Below are positions 10,560 to 19,262 of a stretch of DNA of 62,449 nucleotides, one piece after another; positions within the stretch are counted from its first letter, which is position 1, and each line of letters opens with the position of its first letter. A model generated the notes under the pieces. The model worked only from the letters and a program-made list of their open reading frames with translations. It was not told where the DNA came from and ran no database searches. Position numbers and translations under genes: made by a program. The DNA comes from Haemophilus parainfluenzae (GTDB taxonomy: Bacteria > Pseudomonadota > Gammaproteobacteria > Enterobacterales > Pasteurellaceae): the NCBI RefSeq assembly GCF_003252725.1, contig NZ_QEPO01000008.1, forward strand, positions 1 through 62,449, read 5' to 3'.

Positions 10560-10635
10560 GTGTCCTTTTCAATAATACTTGACGAAAGTGCCTTTCAAGC
10601 GTAACATTCGCCCGATTTTTTAACGAGAAGGACAC
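10560..10635. other. Long inverted repeat between yajG and the corA leader
   Basis: GTGTCCTTTTC (10560-10570) pairs with GAGAAGGACAC (10625-10635) with one G-T mismatch, enclosing the probable corA promoter. It may act as a terminator for yajG or as part of a regulatory fold. No long T-run follows directly. Confidence 0.4.
10579..10607 (+). promoter_or_regulatory. Sigma-70 type promoter for corA
   Basis: TTGACG (10579-10584), a 17-bp spacer and TAACAT (10602-10607) make a good -35/-10 pair. Transcription would begin near 10614, leaving a leader of about 245 nt before the corA start codon. Confidence 0.6.
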
Positions 10636-10860
10636 ACACTTTGGACAGTCATAGTCGATACCGAATATCGCTCTAGACTCTCGCCTCTTATCAGCGAGAG
10701 CTCGCTGGTAATCAATTTACCTTTCTTCGGCATCTTTTATCGAACGAAACTCATTTTTAAAACATACAAAAATTTGACCGCACTTTTCTCTAGTGCCAAT
10801 TTCGTTTGATCTTTTTTTGTTCACAGTTGGATCTTCATAATCCCAAAAGGAGTATGACCA
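10614..10860 (+). promoter_or_regulatory. Long, structured 5' leader of corA
   Basis: The predicted untranslated leader holds compact hairpins. CGATA-CCGAA-TATCG spans 10656-10670, and CTCTCGC-CTCTTATCA-GCGAGAG (7-bp perfect stem) spans 10678-10700. An AT-rich linker with an uptake signal (about 10778) follows, then AGGAG 8 bases before the corA ATG. There is no long reading frame in it. A Mg2+-responsive leader would fit the downstream gene, but I cannot match it to a named RNA family from sequence alone. Confidence 0.45.
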
Positions 10861-11808
10861 ATGATTAACGCTTTTGCTATTAACGATTCCCGCTTGCTTC
10901 GTATTGATGACGAACCAGCCGAGCTCAGTTCTGCTATTTGGTTAGATTTGCTGGAGCCGACAGGGGAAGAACGTGAAATGTTGCAAGAAGGCTTAGGACA
11001 AAGTCTCGCCTCATTCCTCGAATTGGAAGATATCGAAGCGTCCGCACGTTTCTTCGAAGACGAAGATGGCTTGCACTTGCACTCATTCTTCTATTGTGAA
11101 GACGAAGAAAACTACGCTGACCTCGCAAGCGTAGCATTTACTATTCGTGATGGTCGTTTATTCACCCTGCGTGATCGTGAATTACCGGCATTCCGTTTAT
11201 ATCGTATGCGTTCCCGTAGCCAACGCTTATTGGAATGCAATGCGTATGAAGTCTTACTCGACTTATTTGAGACCAAAATTGAGCAATTAGCCGATGTTAT
11301 CGAAAACGTTTATGCGGATTTAGAAAAATTAAGTCGCGTGATTTTAAACGGTACGCAAGATGAAGCTTTCAATGAAGCCTTAAATACCCTAACAGAACAA
11401 GAAGATACCAGTTCTAAAGTGCGTTTGTGTTTGATGGATACACAACGTGCATTGGGTTTCTTGGTGCGTAAAACTCGCTTACCGCCAAATCAGTTAGAAC
11501 AAGCACGAGAAATCTTACGAGATATCGAATCATTGCAACCGCATAATGAATCATTGTTCCAAAAAGTAAACTTTTTAATGCAGGCGGCAATGGGTTATAT
11601 TAATATCGAGCAGAATAAAATCATGAAATTCTTCTCGGTGGTGTCGGTGATGTTCCTACCGGCAACACTTGTGGCATCTACTTACGGGATGAACTTTGAA
11701 TTTATGCCAGAGATCCATTTTAAATATGGTTACCCAATGGCTATTGGATTAATGATTGGTGCGGCGCTTACGCCTTATATCTATTTTAAACGGAAAGGTT
11801 GGTTATAA
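10861..11808 (+). CDS. corA: Magnesium/cobalt transporter CorA
   Basis: CorA is a pentameric inner-membrane channel for Mg2+ (also Co2+ and Ni2+). The 315-residue protein has a long acidic and helical cytoplasmic domain, then two C-terminal membrane helices. The signature [10 protein letters not shown] follows the first helix (about residues 278-287), and the C-terminus is positively charged (YFKRKGWL). The start is supported by AGGAG 8 bases upstream. A 4-codon frame (ATG ACC AAT GAT TAA, 10854-10868) overlaps the start codon. The stop overlaps the start of yggT by one base. Confidence 0.96.
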   Translation: MINAFAINDSRLLRIDDEPAELSSAIWLDLLEPTGEEREMLQEGLGQSLASFLELEDIEASARFFEDEDGLHLHSFFYCEDEENYADLASVAFTIRDGRLFTLRDRELPAFRLYRMRSRSQRLLECNAYEVLLDLFETKIEQLADVIENVYADLEKLSRVILNGTQDEAFNEALNTLTEQEDTSSKVRLCLMDTQRALGFLVRKTRLPPNQLEQAREILRDIESLQPHNESLFQKVNFLMQAAMGYINIEQNKIMKFFSVVSVMFLPATLVASTYGMNFEFMPEIHFKYGYPMAIGLMIGAALTPYIYFKRKGWL

Positions 11809-12353
11809 TGGAAATTTCCCAAACTGCATTATTTTTAGGATCGATTATCGATCTGTATTGTTTAGTGTTAATTTTACGCGTATGGCTCCCCTTAGCGAAC
11901 GTGGATTATTACAATCCTATTTCTCAATTTACGCTGAAATTAACCCAGCCAGTTATTGCCCCATTGCGTAAAGTTTTTCCTGTGGTGAAAAAAGTGGAAA
12001 CTACTGCACTGGTTTTAGTCTTCTTGCTTTGCGGATTGAAATCGGTTCTGTTTGGCGGGTTAAATCTCAACTACTTCCTACTATTGGGCATATTAGGGCT
12101 GATTAAAAATATCGGTATAGCCATTTTCTATGTGTTAATCGCTGGCGCAATTTTAAGTTGGTTTAATCGTGGCAATAACCCTGCATTCTATGCGTTATAT
12201 CAACTTACTGAGCCATTATTAAAACCAATTAAACGTATTTTACCAACTGTGGGCGCGATTGATTTTTCACCGATGGTTATCGCCATTATTCTGTTATTTT
12301 TGAATAATCTCTTTTACGACTACTTCCAGGTTTTATGGGCTATCGCCGCTTAA
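11808..12353 (+). CDS. yggT: YggT family membrane protein
   Basis: This 181-residue inner-membrane protein holds two YGGT repeats, each with paired hydrophobic helices and an amphipathic LxPIRKxxP-like element (PVIAPLRKVFP, and PLLKPIKRILP in the second half). I start it at the ATG overlapping the corA stop (11808), with AAGG 9 bases upstream, not at the in-frame ATG at 11799. The molecular role is unclear; family members have been linked to osmotic shock and membrane organisation. It is translationally coupled to corA. Confidence 0.88.
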   Translation: MEISQTALFLGSIIDLYCLVLILRVWLPLANVDYYNPISQFTLKLTQPVIAPLRKVFPVVKKVETTALVLVFLLCGLKSVLFGGLNLNYFLLLGILGLIKNIGIAIFYVLIAGAILSWFNRGNNPAFYALYQLTEPLLKPIKRILPTVGAIDFSPMVIAIILLFLNNLFYDYFQVLWAIAA

Positions 12354-12401
12354 AGTGCGGTCAAAAATAACATTATTTTTTCGGGCTGGATCTTCCAGCC
12401 C
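12353..12401 (+). terminator. Uptake signal and hairpin after yggT
   Basis: AAGTGCGGT (12353-12361) overlaps the yggT end. A 19-base hairpin GGGCTGGATCTTCCAGCCC (12383-12401) follows. The T-run after it is poor (TTATTG), so this is at best a weak terminator before yggU. Confidence 0.4.
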
Positions 12402-12431
12402 TTATTGTAAATGTGGTGAGTAAATTTAGTT

Positions 12432-12719
12432 ATGTCAGCAATCGAACAAACACCTGAAGGACTACGTCTTAAAATCATTCTGCAACCCAAAGCCAGTAAA
12501 GATCAAATTGTGGGATTGCATGATGATGAACTCAAAATCACGATTAGCGCACCACCTGTTGATGGTCAAGCAAATACTCACTTGCTGAAATTTTTGAGTA
12601 AAGCATTCAAAGTACCTAAAAGCTCGATAGTTCTTGAAAAAGGTGAATTAAACCGACATAAACAAGTTTGGATTCCTTCGCCCAAATTAATTCCATCTGA
12701 AATTCAAAATCTCTTATAA
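12432..12719 (+). CDS. yggU: YggU family protein (DUF167)
   Basis: This 95-residue protein has the DUF167 pattern: an N-terminal [16 protein letters not shown], the central [22 protein letters not shown], and [18 protein letters not shown] towards the end. The fold is known for this family but no activity has been assigned. In many gammaproteobacteria yggU follows yggT, as here (79 bp apart), so the two probably share a transcript. Confidence 0.9.
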   Translation: MSAIEQTPEGLRLKIILQPKASKDQIVGLHDDELKITISAPPVDGQANTHLLKFLSKAFKVPKSSIVLEKGELNRHKQVWIPSPKLIPSEIQNLL

Positions 12720-12735
12720 AATCAGTAAAAAAATC

Positions 12736-12816
12736 ACCGCACTTTCTACCAATTTTCCCCGTTTTACGCTATCCTATATCACATTTTACAAAGCAAAATA
12801 TGCCGCAAAGTGCGGT
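12736..12816. repeat. Inverted pair of uptake signals upstream of leuS
   Basis: ACCGCACTT (12736-12744) and AAGTGCGGT (12808-12816) face each other across a 63-bp AT-rich spacer that probably holds the leuS promoter. The distance is too long for a simple terminator hairpin. Confidence 0.7.
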
Positions 12817-12837
12817 CAAAATTTAAGGTGATTTTCT

Positions 12838-15426
12838 ATGCAACAACATTACCGTCCCGATTTGATTGAGCCTTCAGTTCAACAATATTGGGCCGAAAAT
12901 AAAGTCTTCAAAGCAATCAAAGATACGTCTAAAGAAAAATATTACTGCCTTTCAATGTTCCCTTACCCATCTGGTCGTTTACATATGGGCCATGTGCGTA
13001 ACTACACCATCGGTGATGTAGTTTCTCGTTATCAACGTATGAACGGTAAAAATGTTTTACAACCGATTGGTTGGGATGCATTCGGTTTGCCAGCTGAAGG
13101 TGCTGCGATTAAAAACAAAACTGCACCAGCAAAATGGACTTACGAAAATATTGAATACATGAAAAACCAGCTCAAAATGTTGGGCTTTGGTTATGACTGG
13201 GATCGAGAAATTGCGACTTGCCGTCCAGAATACTACAAATGGGAACAATGGTTCTTCACCGAGCTTTATAAAAAAGGCTTAGTTTACAAAAAAACCTCAA
13301 CTGTGAACTGGTGTCCGAACGATGAAACCGTATTGGCGAACGAACAGGTGCACGAAGGTTGCTGCTGGCGTTGTGACACTCCGGTCGAGCAAAAAGAAAT
13401 CCCACAATGGTTTATTAAAATCACTGATTACGCTGAACAATTACTAGGTGGATTAGACCAACTGCCACAATGGCCAGATATGGTAAAAACCATGCAACGT
13501 AACTGGATTGGCCGTTCTGAAGGGGTGGAAATTACGTTTGATGTGGCGGATACCGCAGAAAAAGTTTCAGTTTATACCACCCGTCCAGATACTTTCTATG
13601 GTGTTAGCTATTTAGGTATCGCAGCTGCTCACCCATTAGCAGAATTGGCAGCAGAAAAAAATCCTCAATTGGCTGAATTCATCCGTGAAGCAAAAAATGC
13701 CAAAGTGGCAGAAGCAGACCTTGCCACCATGGAGAAAAAAGGGATGGCAACCGGATTATTCGCCATTCATCCATTAACCGGTGAAAAATTACCGATCTGG
13801 GTCGCTAACTTTGTGTTAATGCACTACGGTACTGGCGCGGTAATGGCGGTTCCAGCGCACGACCAACGCGACTTTGAATTTGCTCAAAAATATGGCTTGC
13901 CAATTAAACAAGTAATCGCACCGCTTGCCGATGAAGAAATTGATTTAACTAAACAAGCTTTTGTTGAACACGGTAAATTAGTTAACTCAGCTGAGTTTGA
14001 TGGTTTAGACTTTAATGGCGCATTCAACGGTATCGCGGATAAATTAGAAAAATTAGGCGTAGGTAAACGCCAAATTAACTATCGTTTACGTGACTGGGGC
14101 GTTTCCCGTCAACGTTATTGGGGTGCACCAATTCCAATGCTGACCTTAGCAAACGGTGAAACCGTACCGGCACCAATCGAAGATTTACCGATTATTCTGC
14201 CGGAAGATGTGGTCATGGATGGTGTGAAAAGCCCAATTAAAGCCGATCCAAACTGGGCAAAAACCACCTTCAACGGTGAACCTGCATTAAAAGAAACCGA
14301 TACCTTTGATACCTTTATGGAATCGTCTTGGTACTACGCGCGTTACACCTCACCAAGCTATGCTGAAGGCATGTTGGATAAAGAGGAAGCGAATTACTGG
14401 TTACCGGTGGATCAATATATCGGTGGTATCGAGCACGCCACAATGCACTTGCTCTACTTCCGTTTCTTCCACAAATTATTGCGTGATGCAGGTTTCGTAA
14501 CGAGCGATGAGCCAGCTCAAAAATTATTATGCCAAGGCATGGTATTAGCCGATGCGTTCTACTACACCAGCCCGACTAACGAGCGTATTTGGGTAAGCCC
14601 AACGCAAGTCACTCTTGAGCGTGATGAAAAAGGTCGTATCATCAAAGCCACCGATCCGGAAGGCCGTGAATTGGTGCATACCGGTATGACCAAAATGTCG
14701 AAATCCAAAAACAACGGTATCGACCCACAAGAGATGGTGGAAAAATACGGTGCAGATACTGTGCGTCTCTTCATGATGTTCGCATCTCCTGCAGAAATGA
14801 CACTTGAATGGCAAGAATCCGGTGTAGAAGGGGCAAAACGTTTCTTAGGTCGTGTATGGAATTTGGTGTATGAATACAGTCAAAATCCTGCAAAAACCGC
14901 TTTAGATGTGACCGCACTTTCTGCAGACCAAAAAGCGCTTCGCCGTGATGTGCATAAAACGATCGCGAAAGTGAGCGATGACATTGGTCGCCGTCAGACT
15001 TTCAATACCGCTATCGCGGCAGTAATGGAGTTAATGAATAAATTAACCCGTGCGCCATTAGAAAGTGAACAAGATCGTGCTGTGATGGCAGAAGCATTAA
15101 GCGCAGTCGTGCGTATGCTTTATCCAATCACACCACATATCTGCTTTGAATTATGGAAAGCCTTAGGCAACGAAAGTAACATTGATCATGCCGAATGGGT
15201 GAAAGCTGACGAAGCAGCGATGGTCGAAGATGAAAAACTTATCGTGGTTCAAGTCAACGGTAAAGTTCGTGGTAAAGTCACCGTTGCAGCTGATGCGGAT
15301 GAAGAAACCGTGAAAACGGTTGCATTTGCAGATGAAAATGTGAAGAAATTTACTGACAATACACAAATCGTGAAAGTGATTTATGTACCAGGTAAATTGT
15401 TAAATGTGGTGGTTAAACCGCAATAA
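12838..15426 (+). CDS. leuS: Leucyl-tRNA synthetase
   Basis: LeuS charges tRNA-Leu. The 862-residue class I synthetase shows the HMGH signature at residues 49-52 and KMSKS at 619-623. It has the inserted CP1 editing domain (threonine-rich TTRPDTFYG at about 244-252 and the [12 protein letters not shown] motif near 331-342). The zinc-ribbon cysteines NWCPND...CCWRCDTPV are near residues 157-182. An uptake signal (about 14909) lies inside. AAGGTGA precedes the ATG. It leads a group with lptE and holA. Confidence 0.98.
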   Translation: MQQHYRPDLIEPSVQQYWAENKVFKAIKDTSKEKYYCLSMFPYPSGRLHMGHVRNYTIGDVVSRYQRMNGKNVLQPIGWDAFGLPAEGAAIKNKTAPAKWTYENIEYMKNQLKMLGFGYDWDREIATCRPEYYKWEQWFFTELYKKGLVYKKTSTVNWCPNDETVLANEQVHEGCCWRCDTPVEQKEIPQWFIKITDYAEQLLGGLDQLPQWPDMVKTMQRNWIGRSEGVEITFDVADTAEKVSVYTTRPDTFYGVSYLGIAAAHPLAELAAEKNPQLAEFIREAKNAKVAEADLATMEKKGMATGLFAIHPLTGEKLPIWVANFVLMHYGTGAVMAVPAHDQRDFEFAQKYGLPIKQVIAPLADEEIDLTKQAFVEHGKLVNSAEFDGLDFNGAFNGIADKLEKLGVGKRQINYRLRDWGVSRQRYWGAPIPMLTLANGETVPAPIEDLPIILPEDVVMDGVKSPIKADPNWAKTTFNGEPALKETDTFDTFMESSWYYARYTSPSYAEGMLDKEEANYWLPVDQYIGGIEHATMHLLYFRFFHKLLRDAGFVTSDEPAQKLLCQGMVLADAFYYTSPTNERIWVSPTQVTLERDEKGRIIKATDPEGRELVHTGMTKMSKSKNNGIDPQEMVEKYGADTVRLFMMFASPAEMTLEWQESGVEGAKRFLGRVWNLVYEYSQNPAKTALDVTALSADQKALRRDVHKTIAKVSDDIGRRQTFNTAIAAVMELMNKLTRAPLESEQDRAVMAEALSAVVRMLYPITPHICFELWKALGNESNIDHAEWVKADEAAMVEDEKLIVVQVNGKVRGKVTVAADADEETVKTVAFADENVKKFTDNTQIVKVIYVPGKLLNVVVKPQ

Positions 15427-15513
15427 TCCATAAAATAACCGCATTTTATTCTAAGTGTTGCATAAACAGCTCTTAAACAAAATAAAGTGCGGTGAATTTT
15501 ACAGGTAATTTTT

Positions 15514-16017
15514 ATGATGAAATCAATCAAAACGATCTGCTTTGTTGGGGCAACAGCCTTTTTAACTGCTTGTGGTTGGCACTTCGATAATGGTGCGGCT
15601 GTTCCTGCAGAATTAAAAACAATGGCTCTTGAAAGTAGCGACCCATACAGTGAAATGTCTATGGCAATGCGTAAGCAACTGCTTACCAACAACGTAAACC
15701 TTGTTCCTGCAACACAAGGTGTACCAGTGTTACGTTTAAATAAACAGACTTCAAGCGACAAAGTCGCATCAGTCTTTAAACAAGGCCGAGAAGCAGAAAA
15801 AGTATTAACCCTTGATGTTGAAGCAAGTGTACGCTTGGCTAACGGAGAAACCTATCCAATCTCTGCAAAAATCAACCGCACTTTCTTTGATAACTCACGT
15901 GCTGCATTAGCAAAATCAGCTGAGCGCGATGTGATTTGGAATGATATGCGCGAACAAGCGGCTCGCCAATTAATTAATAAAATGGCCGCCTTGCAACATC
16001 AAGTTCAAGGAAAATAA
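15514..16017 (+). CDS. lptE: LPS-assembly lipoprotein LptE
   Basis: LptE plugs and helps fold the outer-membrane LPS translocon LptD. The 167-residue protein has a lipoprotein signal ending LTAC (C20) followed by GWHF, typical of LptE/RlpB. The leuS-lptE-holA order is the same as in E. coli. Two consecutive ATGs open the frame, and either could be used. Its stop overlaps the holA start by one base. An uptake signal is present near residue 121. Confidence 0.95.
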   Translation: MMKSIKTICFVGATAFLTACGWHFDNGAAVPAELKTMALESSDPYSEMSMAMRKQLLTNNVNLVPATQGVPVLRLNKQTSSDKVASVFKQGREAEKVLTLDVEASVRLANGETYPISAKINRTFFDNSRAALAKSAERDVIWNDMREQAARQLINKMAALQHQVQGK

Positions 16018-17054
16018 TGAACCGCATTTTTCCTGAGCAACTGGCCTCTAACCTGAACAGCCATTTAGCGAAAGTCTATTTTTTGGTTGGGACAGATCCC
16101 CTGTTTCTCAGTGAAAGTGAAGATCTCATTCATCAAGCAGCCCTTCTTCAAGGTTTTGATGAAAAAAATCAAATCACCATAGATACTAATACTGACTGGT
16201 CTGCATTAATTGAGGCCAGCCAATCTATGGGGCTCTTCTTTAATAAGCAAATTTTCATTCTCAATTTACCCGAAAATCTGACCGCACTTTTGCAGAAAAA
16301 CCTTCAGCAATTTATCAGTGGATTAAATGAAGATAGCTTGCTTGTCCTCACCTTGCCTAAATTGTCTAAAGTAGCCGAAAAACAAGAATGGTTTATTCAG
16401 GCAAATCAACTTGATCCGCAATCTGTGATCGTGAACTGCCAAACGCCGAGTTCAGAACAACTTTCTCGTTGGGTGAAGCATCGTACAAAAAACATGGGAT
16501 TATCAGCGGATGAGGAAGCTATTCAACTACTTTGTTACAGCTATGAAAATAATCTACTGGCATTGAAACAAGCATTACAGCTTTTAGATTTGCTTTATCC
16601 TGATCACAAACTCACTTATAACCGTGTTAAATCCGTCGTAGAGCAATCTTCAATCTTTACCCCTTTCCAATGGATTGATGCATTGTTATCAGGCAAGGCA
16701 AATCGCTCAAAGCGAATTTTGCGAGGTTTGCAAGCTGAAGATGTGCAGCCAGTTATTTTATTGCGTACTTTACAACGTGAACTGCTCACCTTGTTAGAAT
16801 TAACAAAACCACAGCTACGTAATCCCTCTCTTAACACGAGCTTGCCTACACAGACACTCAAAGCGGATTTTGACCGTCTCAAAATTTGGCAGAATCGTCG
16901 TCACCTTTATATGGCAGTGATACAACGACTCACCTATCAAAAGCTCTTTGAAATATTACAAGAGTTGGCAGATATTGAGCGCACAACCAAGCAAGAATAT
17001 GGTCAAGACGTGTGGGTAAAATTGGCAAACTTATCGGTTGAATTTTGCTTATAA
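16017..17054 (+). CDS. holA: DNA polymerase III subunit delta
   Basis: HolA is the wrench subunit of the clamp loader that opens the beta clamp. The 345-residue length is normal. The N-terminal [13 protein letters not shown]...VYFLVGTDPLFLSES and the later SSIFTPFQWIDALLSGKA segment fit the family. It starts on the last base of the lptE stop codon, which implies coupled translation. A strong hairpin follows its stop. Confidence 0.95.
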   Translation: MNRIFPEQLASNLNSHLAKVYFLVGTDPLFLSESEDLIHQAALLQGFDEKNQITIDTNTDWSALIEASQSMGLFFNKQIFILNLPENLTALLQKNLQQFISGLNEDSLLVLTLPKLSKVAEKQEWFIQANQLDPQSVIVNCQTPSSEQLSRWVKHRTKNMGLSADEEAIQLLCYSYENNLLALKQALQLLDLLYPDHKLTYNRVKSVVEQSSIFTPFQWIDALLSGKANRSKRILRGLQAEDVQPVILLRTLQRELLTLLELTKPQLRNPSLNTSLPTQTLKADFDRLKIWQNRRHLYMAVIQRLTYQKLFEILQELADIERTTKQEYGQDVWVKLANLSVEFCL

Positions 17055-17083
17055 AAAAATCTCGGCGTTAACCGAGATTTTTT
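17053..17083. terminator. Bidirectional terminator between holA and the sulfatase-fold gene
   Basis: AAATCTCGG (17057-17065) pairs with CCGAGATTT (17072-17080), with A-rich sequence on the left and T-rich on the right. It serves both converging genes. Confidence 0.9.
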
Positions 17084-17084
17084 A

Positions 17085-18749
17085 TTATTGCGCAATTTTT
17101 AAATCTTGATACAGATAATTTCGATAGCTATTCACTAAATCCATATCCTCTGCATCTTCGAGCTTACCTTGGCTTAACTGACGCATAGCGATATTTGCTC
17201 GCATAAAGTCATCTTTCAGTGATAAACCTGCCACATCAAGTAATACGCCACCAACAAAGGCTAAATCTAAGAAATCTTGCTGTTGAACAAAGTCAGTTTT
17301 ACGATTAGTTCTAACCACAAATTGAGTCACATAATCTGGATTTACAAAATTACCTTTTTTCGGTGGAAGCTGATTATCAAAAGCGACTTGGTGATCACCA
17401 AAATAACCGAATACATAAGGTGTTTCACGCGATTTTAAATAATCATTTAAACCTTCAATCGCCTCATTAAGGCTATCAATACGATCAATATAATCGTTCA
17501 AGCAAGAAATCGCTTTTCCCCCTAAACGCTTACTCGCCAAATTAAAATGATTTGGCATATTCGTGTTGTAAGGGCCGTGCTCTTTCATCGTAAGCACATA
17601 AACAAACATGGGCTGTTGTACATTTTCCAATGATGGATGCTGTTTCTGCAAAATCAGTTTGGTGTAATACATCATCTCTTCACTGCTAATATGCCAAAGA
17701 TTTTTGCTGATTGATGCGGGATAGCCTAAATCTTGTGGTTGCAACATCAAATCAAAACCAAAGTGGTCATAAGCAGGTTTTGCGTTGTAGTTACCTTTCG
17801 TAAAAGGCGATAACGCCACGCAAAAATAGCCTTGCTCACGAAGGTTTTTAATAAAACCCGTCTGTAAGTGTGGCACAACGGAATAAAACACCCCACTTGC
17901 TAAAGCACCAAAATCGGTTGAAGGCACGCCTGCAAGGAAAGCAAATTCAGATTTCCACGTTGCACCGCCCACCGTATGTACGCGCAATGGACTTACAAAT
18001 GCGGTATCTTCCTGCTTATTAAACATTGAAAATGGTGGGATAGTTTCTGCATCAAAATCAAATTGATGAGGATTCAAGGTTGATTCTTGTAAACAAACCA
18101 CAATATCAGGCTTTTCTGCACTTTCAGTTTTACTCTCTGCCTTTTCACTTAAAAGTGCGGTCAGTTTTTCTTTAAATTTTTGGCTATTACCTTTGAATTC
18201 TGGCACTTTAAAGAATACACCACGACAAGACATTGGCAGGTTTAAGAAAACATCTCGACCATCATCCGGCAATGAATCTAGCCAGACTTTTGTCGCATCC
18301 GGATCTTTAGAATAATGCCACATTAAACCAAAGCTTGTTGCTGCGAGTATTGCTGCAAATACACGAAATCCAATAGATGCAGTTTCAACATCTGACCAAC
18401 CAAAGATAGCATAACCCAACAGACCTAATAGCCCTAATACACCGAAAATCGCCCCTTTATAATGTAAGAGGGTTTCCCAATTTCGCCAGTCTGTCACAAG
18501 CCAAAAATCTGAAATGAGTAAAGGCTGTTTGTAGTAATGAATTTTCATTCGATGGAATAACATCAACACCACAAAAAGCACGGACGCAAAATTCAATCCG
18601 CGTTGCCATTGACCAGTTATCGCAAACATTGAGCTAAACAACAAAACGAATAGCGCGATTGCAAAAAAATATGTCCAGCGATAGTGCGAATTGACGATAA
18701 AAATCACCGTCGCAATAAAAAATAAACTCAGAAAAATACTTGGAATCAT
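17085..18749 (-). CDS. LtaS-like sulfatase-fold membrane phosphotransferase
   Basis: This 554-residue protein has about five N-terminal membrane helices (residues 1-150) and a periplasmic alkaline-phosphatase/sulfatase domain. It resembles the lipoteichoic acid synthase and phosphoglycerol transferase group. Visible active-site elements are an acidic metal ligand in CLQEST, the likely nucleophile Thr in GGATWKSEF (compare GKTSDSEF of LtaS), and the metal-binding GDH near the end (YFGDHQVAF). Members transfer phosphoglycerol or phosphoethanolamine from lipids to surface glycans. The acceptor is not evident here; LPS or periplasmic glycan is my inference. An uptake signal lies near 18152. Confidence 0.75.
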   Translation of the reverse strand: MIPSIFLSLFFIATVIFIVNSHYRWTYFFAIALFVLLFSSMFAITGQWQRGLNFASVLFVVLMLFHRMKIHYYKQPLLISDFWLVTDWRNWETLLHYKGAIFGVLGLLGLLGYAIFGWSDVETASIGFRVFAAILAATSFGLMWHYSKDPDATKVWLDSLPDDGRDVFLNLPMSCRGVFFKVPEFKGNSQKFKEKLTALLSEKAESKTESAEKPDIVVCLQESTLNPHQFDFDAETIPPFSMFNKQEDTAFVSPLRVHTVGGATWKSEFAFLAGVPSTDFGALASGVFYSVVPHLQTGFIKNLREQGYFCVALSPFTKGNYNAKPAYDHFGFDLMLQPQDLGYPASISKNLWHISSEEMMYYTKLILQKQHPSLENVQQPMFVYVLTMKEHGPYNTNMPNHFNLASKRLGGKAISCLNDYIDRIDSLNEAIEGLNDYLKSRETPYVFGYFGDHQVAFDNQLPPKKGNFVNPDYVTQFVVRTNRKTDFVQQQDFLDLAFVGGVLLDVAGLSLKDDFMRANIAMRQLSQGKLEDAEDMDLVNSYRNYLYQDLKIAQ

Positions 18750-18771
18750 AGTAAATAAAGTTAATTAAATG

Positions 18772-19176
18772 TTATTTAGCACTTTCAGCCACTAAACGCT
18801 GAATCAGCTTTAAATTGGCAGGCGGAAATTGCCCCGCATCAAGCTCGCTTTGTTCAAGCCAAAAACCTTCTTGACCTTCTCGACCAAACGGCTCACCAAT
18901 CCATTCTGTGACCAGATAAAAACTAAAATCTAAAATTTTGGTTGGATATTCAAATTGAAAACGTTCGTACAGCTCAGCATTTAAAATGTGAATGCCAATC
19001 TCTTCTTCTAATTCTCTTTTTAAAGCTTCTTCAGGTGTTTCACCTGCATCAACTTTGCCACCTGGAAATTCTAATGCTTGCGCAAAATCTTGCCCTTCTA
19101 AACGCTGGGTCAAATATAGCTGCCCAAATTCATTACGAATAATCCCTGCCGCAACTTGAATGATAGGCTTACTCAT
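18772..19176 (-). CDS. mutT: 8-oxo-dGTP diphosphatase MutT
   Basis: MutT hydrolyses oxidised 8-oxo-dGTP so that it is not built into DNA. The 134-residue protein holds a complete Nudix box, GX5EX7REXXEEXG, in GGKVDAGETPEEALKRELEE followed by EIGI, at about residues 39-62. The N-terminus VAAGIIRNEFGQLYLTQR is typical of MutT. It lies directly downstream of secA on the same strand, the same order as in E. coli, but an uptake-signal-like hairpin separates them. Confidence 0.93.
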   Translation of the reverse strand: MSKPIIQVAAGIIRNEFGQLYLTQRLEGQDFAQALEFPGGKVDAGETPEEALKRELEEEIGIHILNAELYERFQFEYPTKILDFSFYLVTEWIGEPFGREGQEGFWLEQSELDAGQFPPANLKLIQRLVAESAK

Positions 19177-19200
19177 CGTCTTTCCTTATCTCAAAAGTAG

Positions 19201-19255
19201 AAAGAGCGGTCATTTTTAGCGGTGTTTTAAACACGCAAAAATTTAACCGCTCTTT
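19201..19255 (-). terminator. Hairpin of paired variant uptake signals after secA
   Basis: AAAGAGCGGT (19201-19210) and ACCGCTCTTT (19246-19255) form a 10-bp stem with a smaller GTGTTT-type dyad in its loop. The core is one base off the standard uptake signal (AAGAGCGGT instead of AAGTGCGGT). It probably weakens or stops secA transcription before mutT. Confidence 0.5.
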
Positions 19256-19262
19256 TCCTTAA

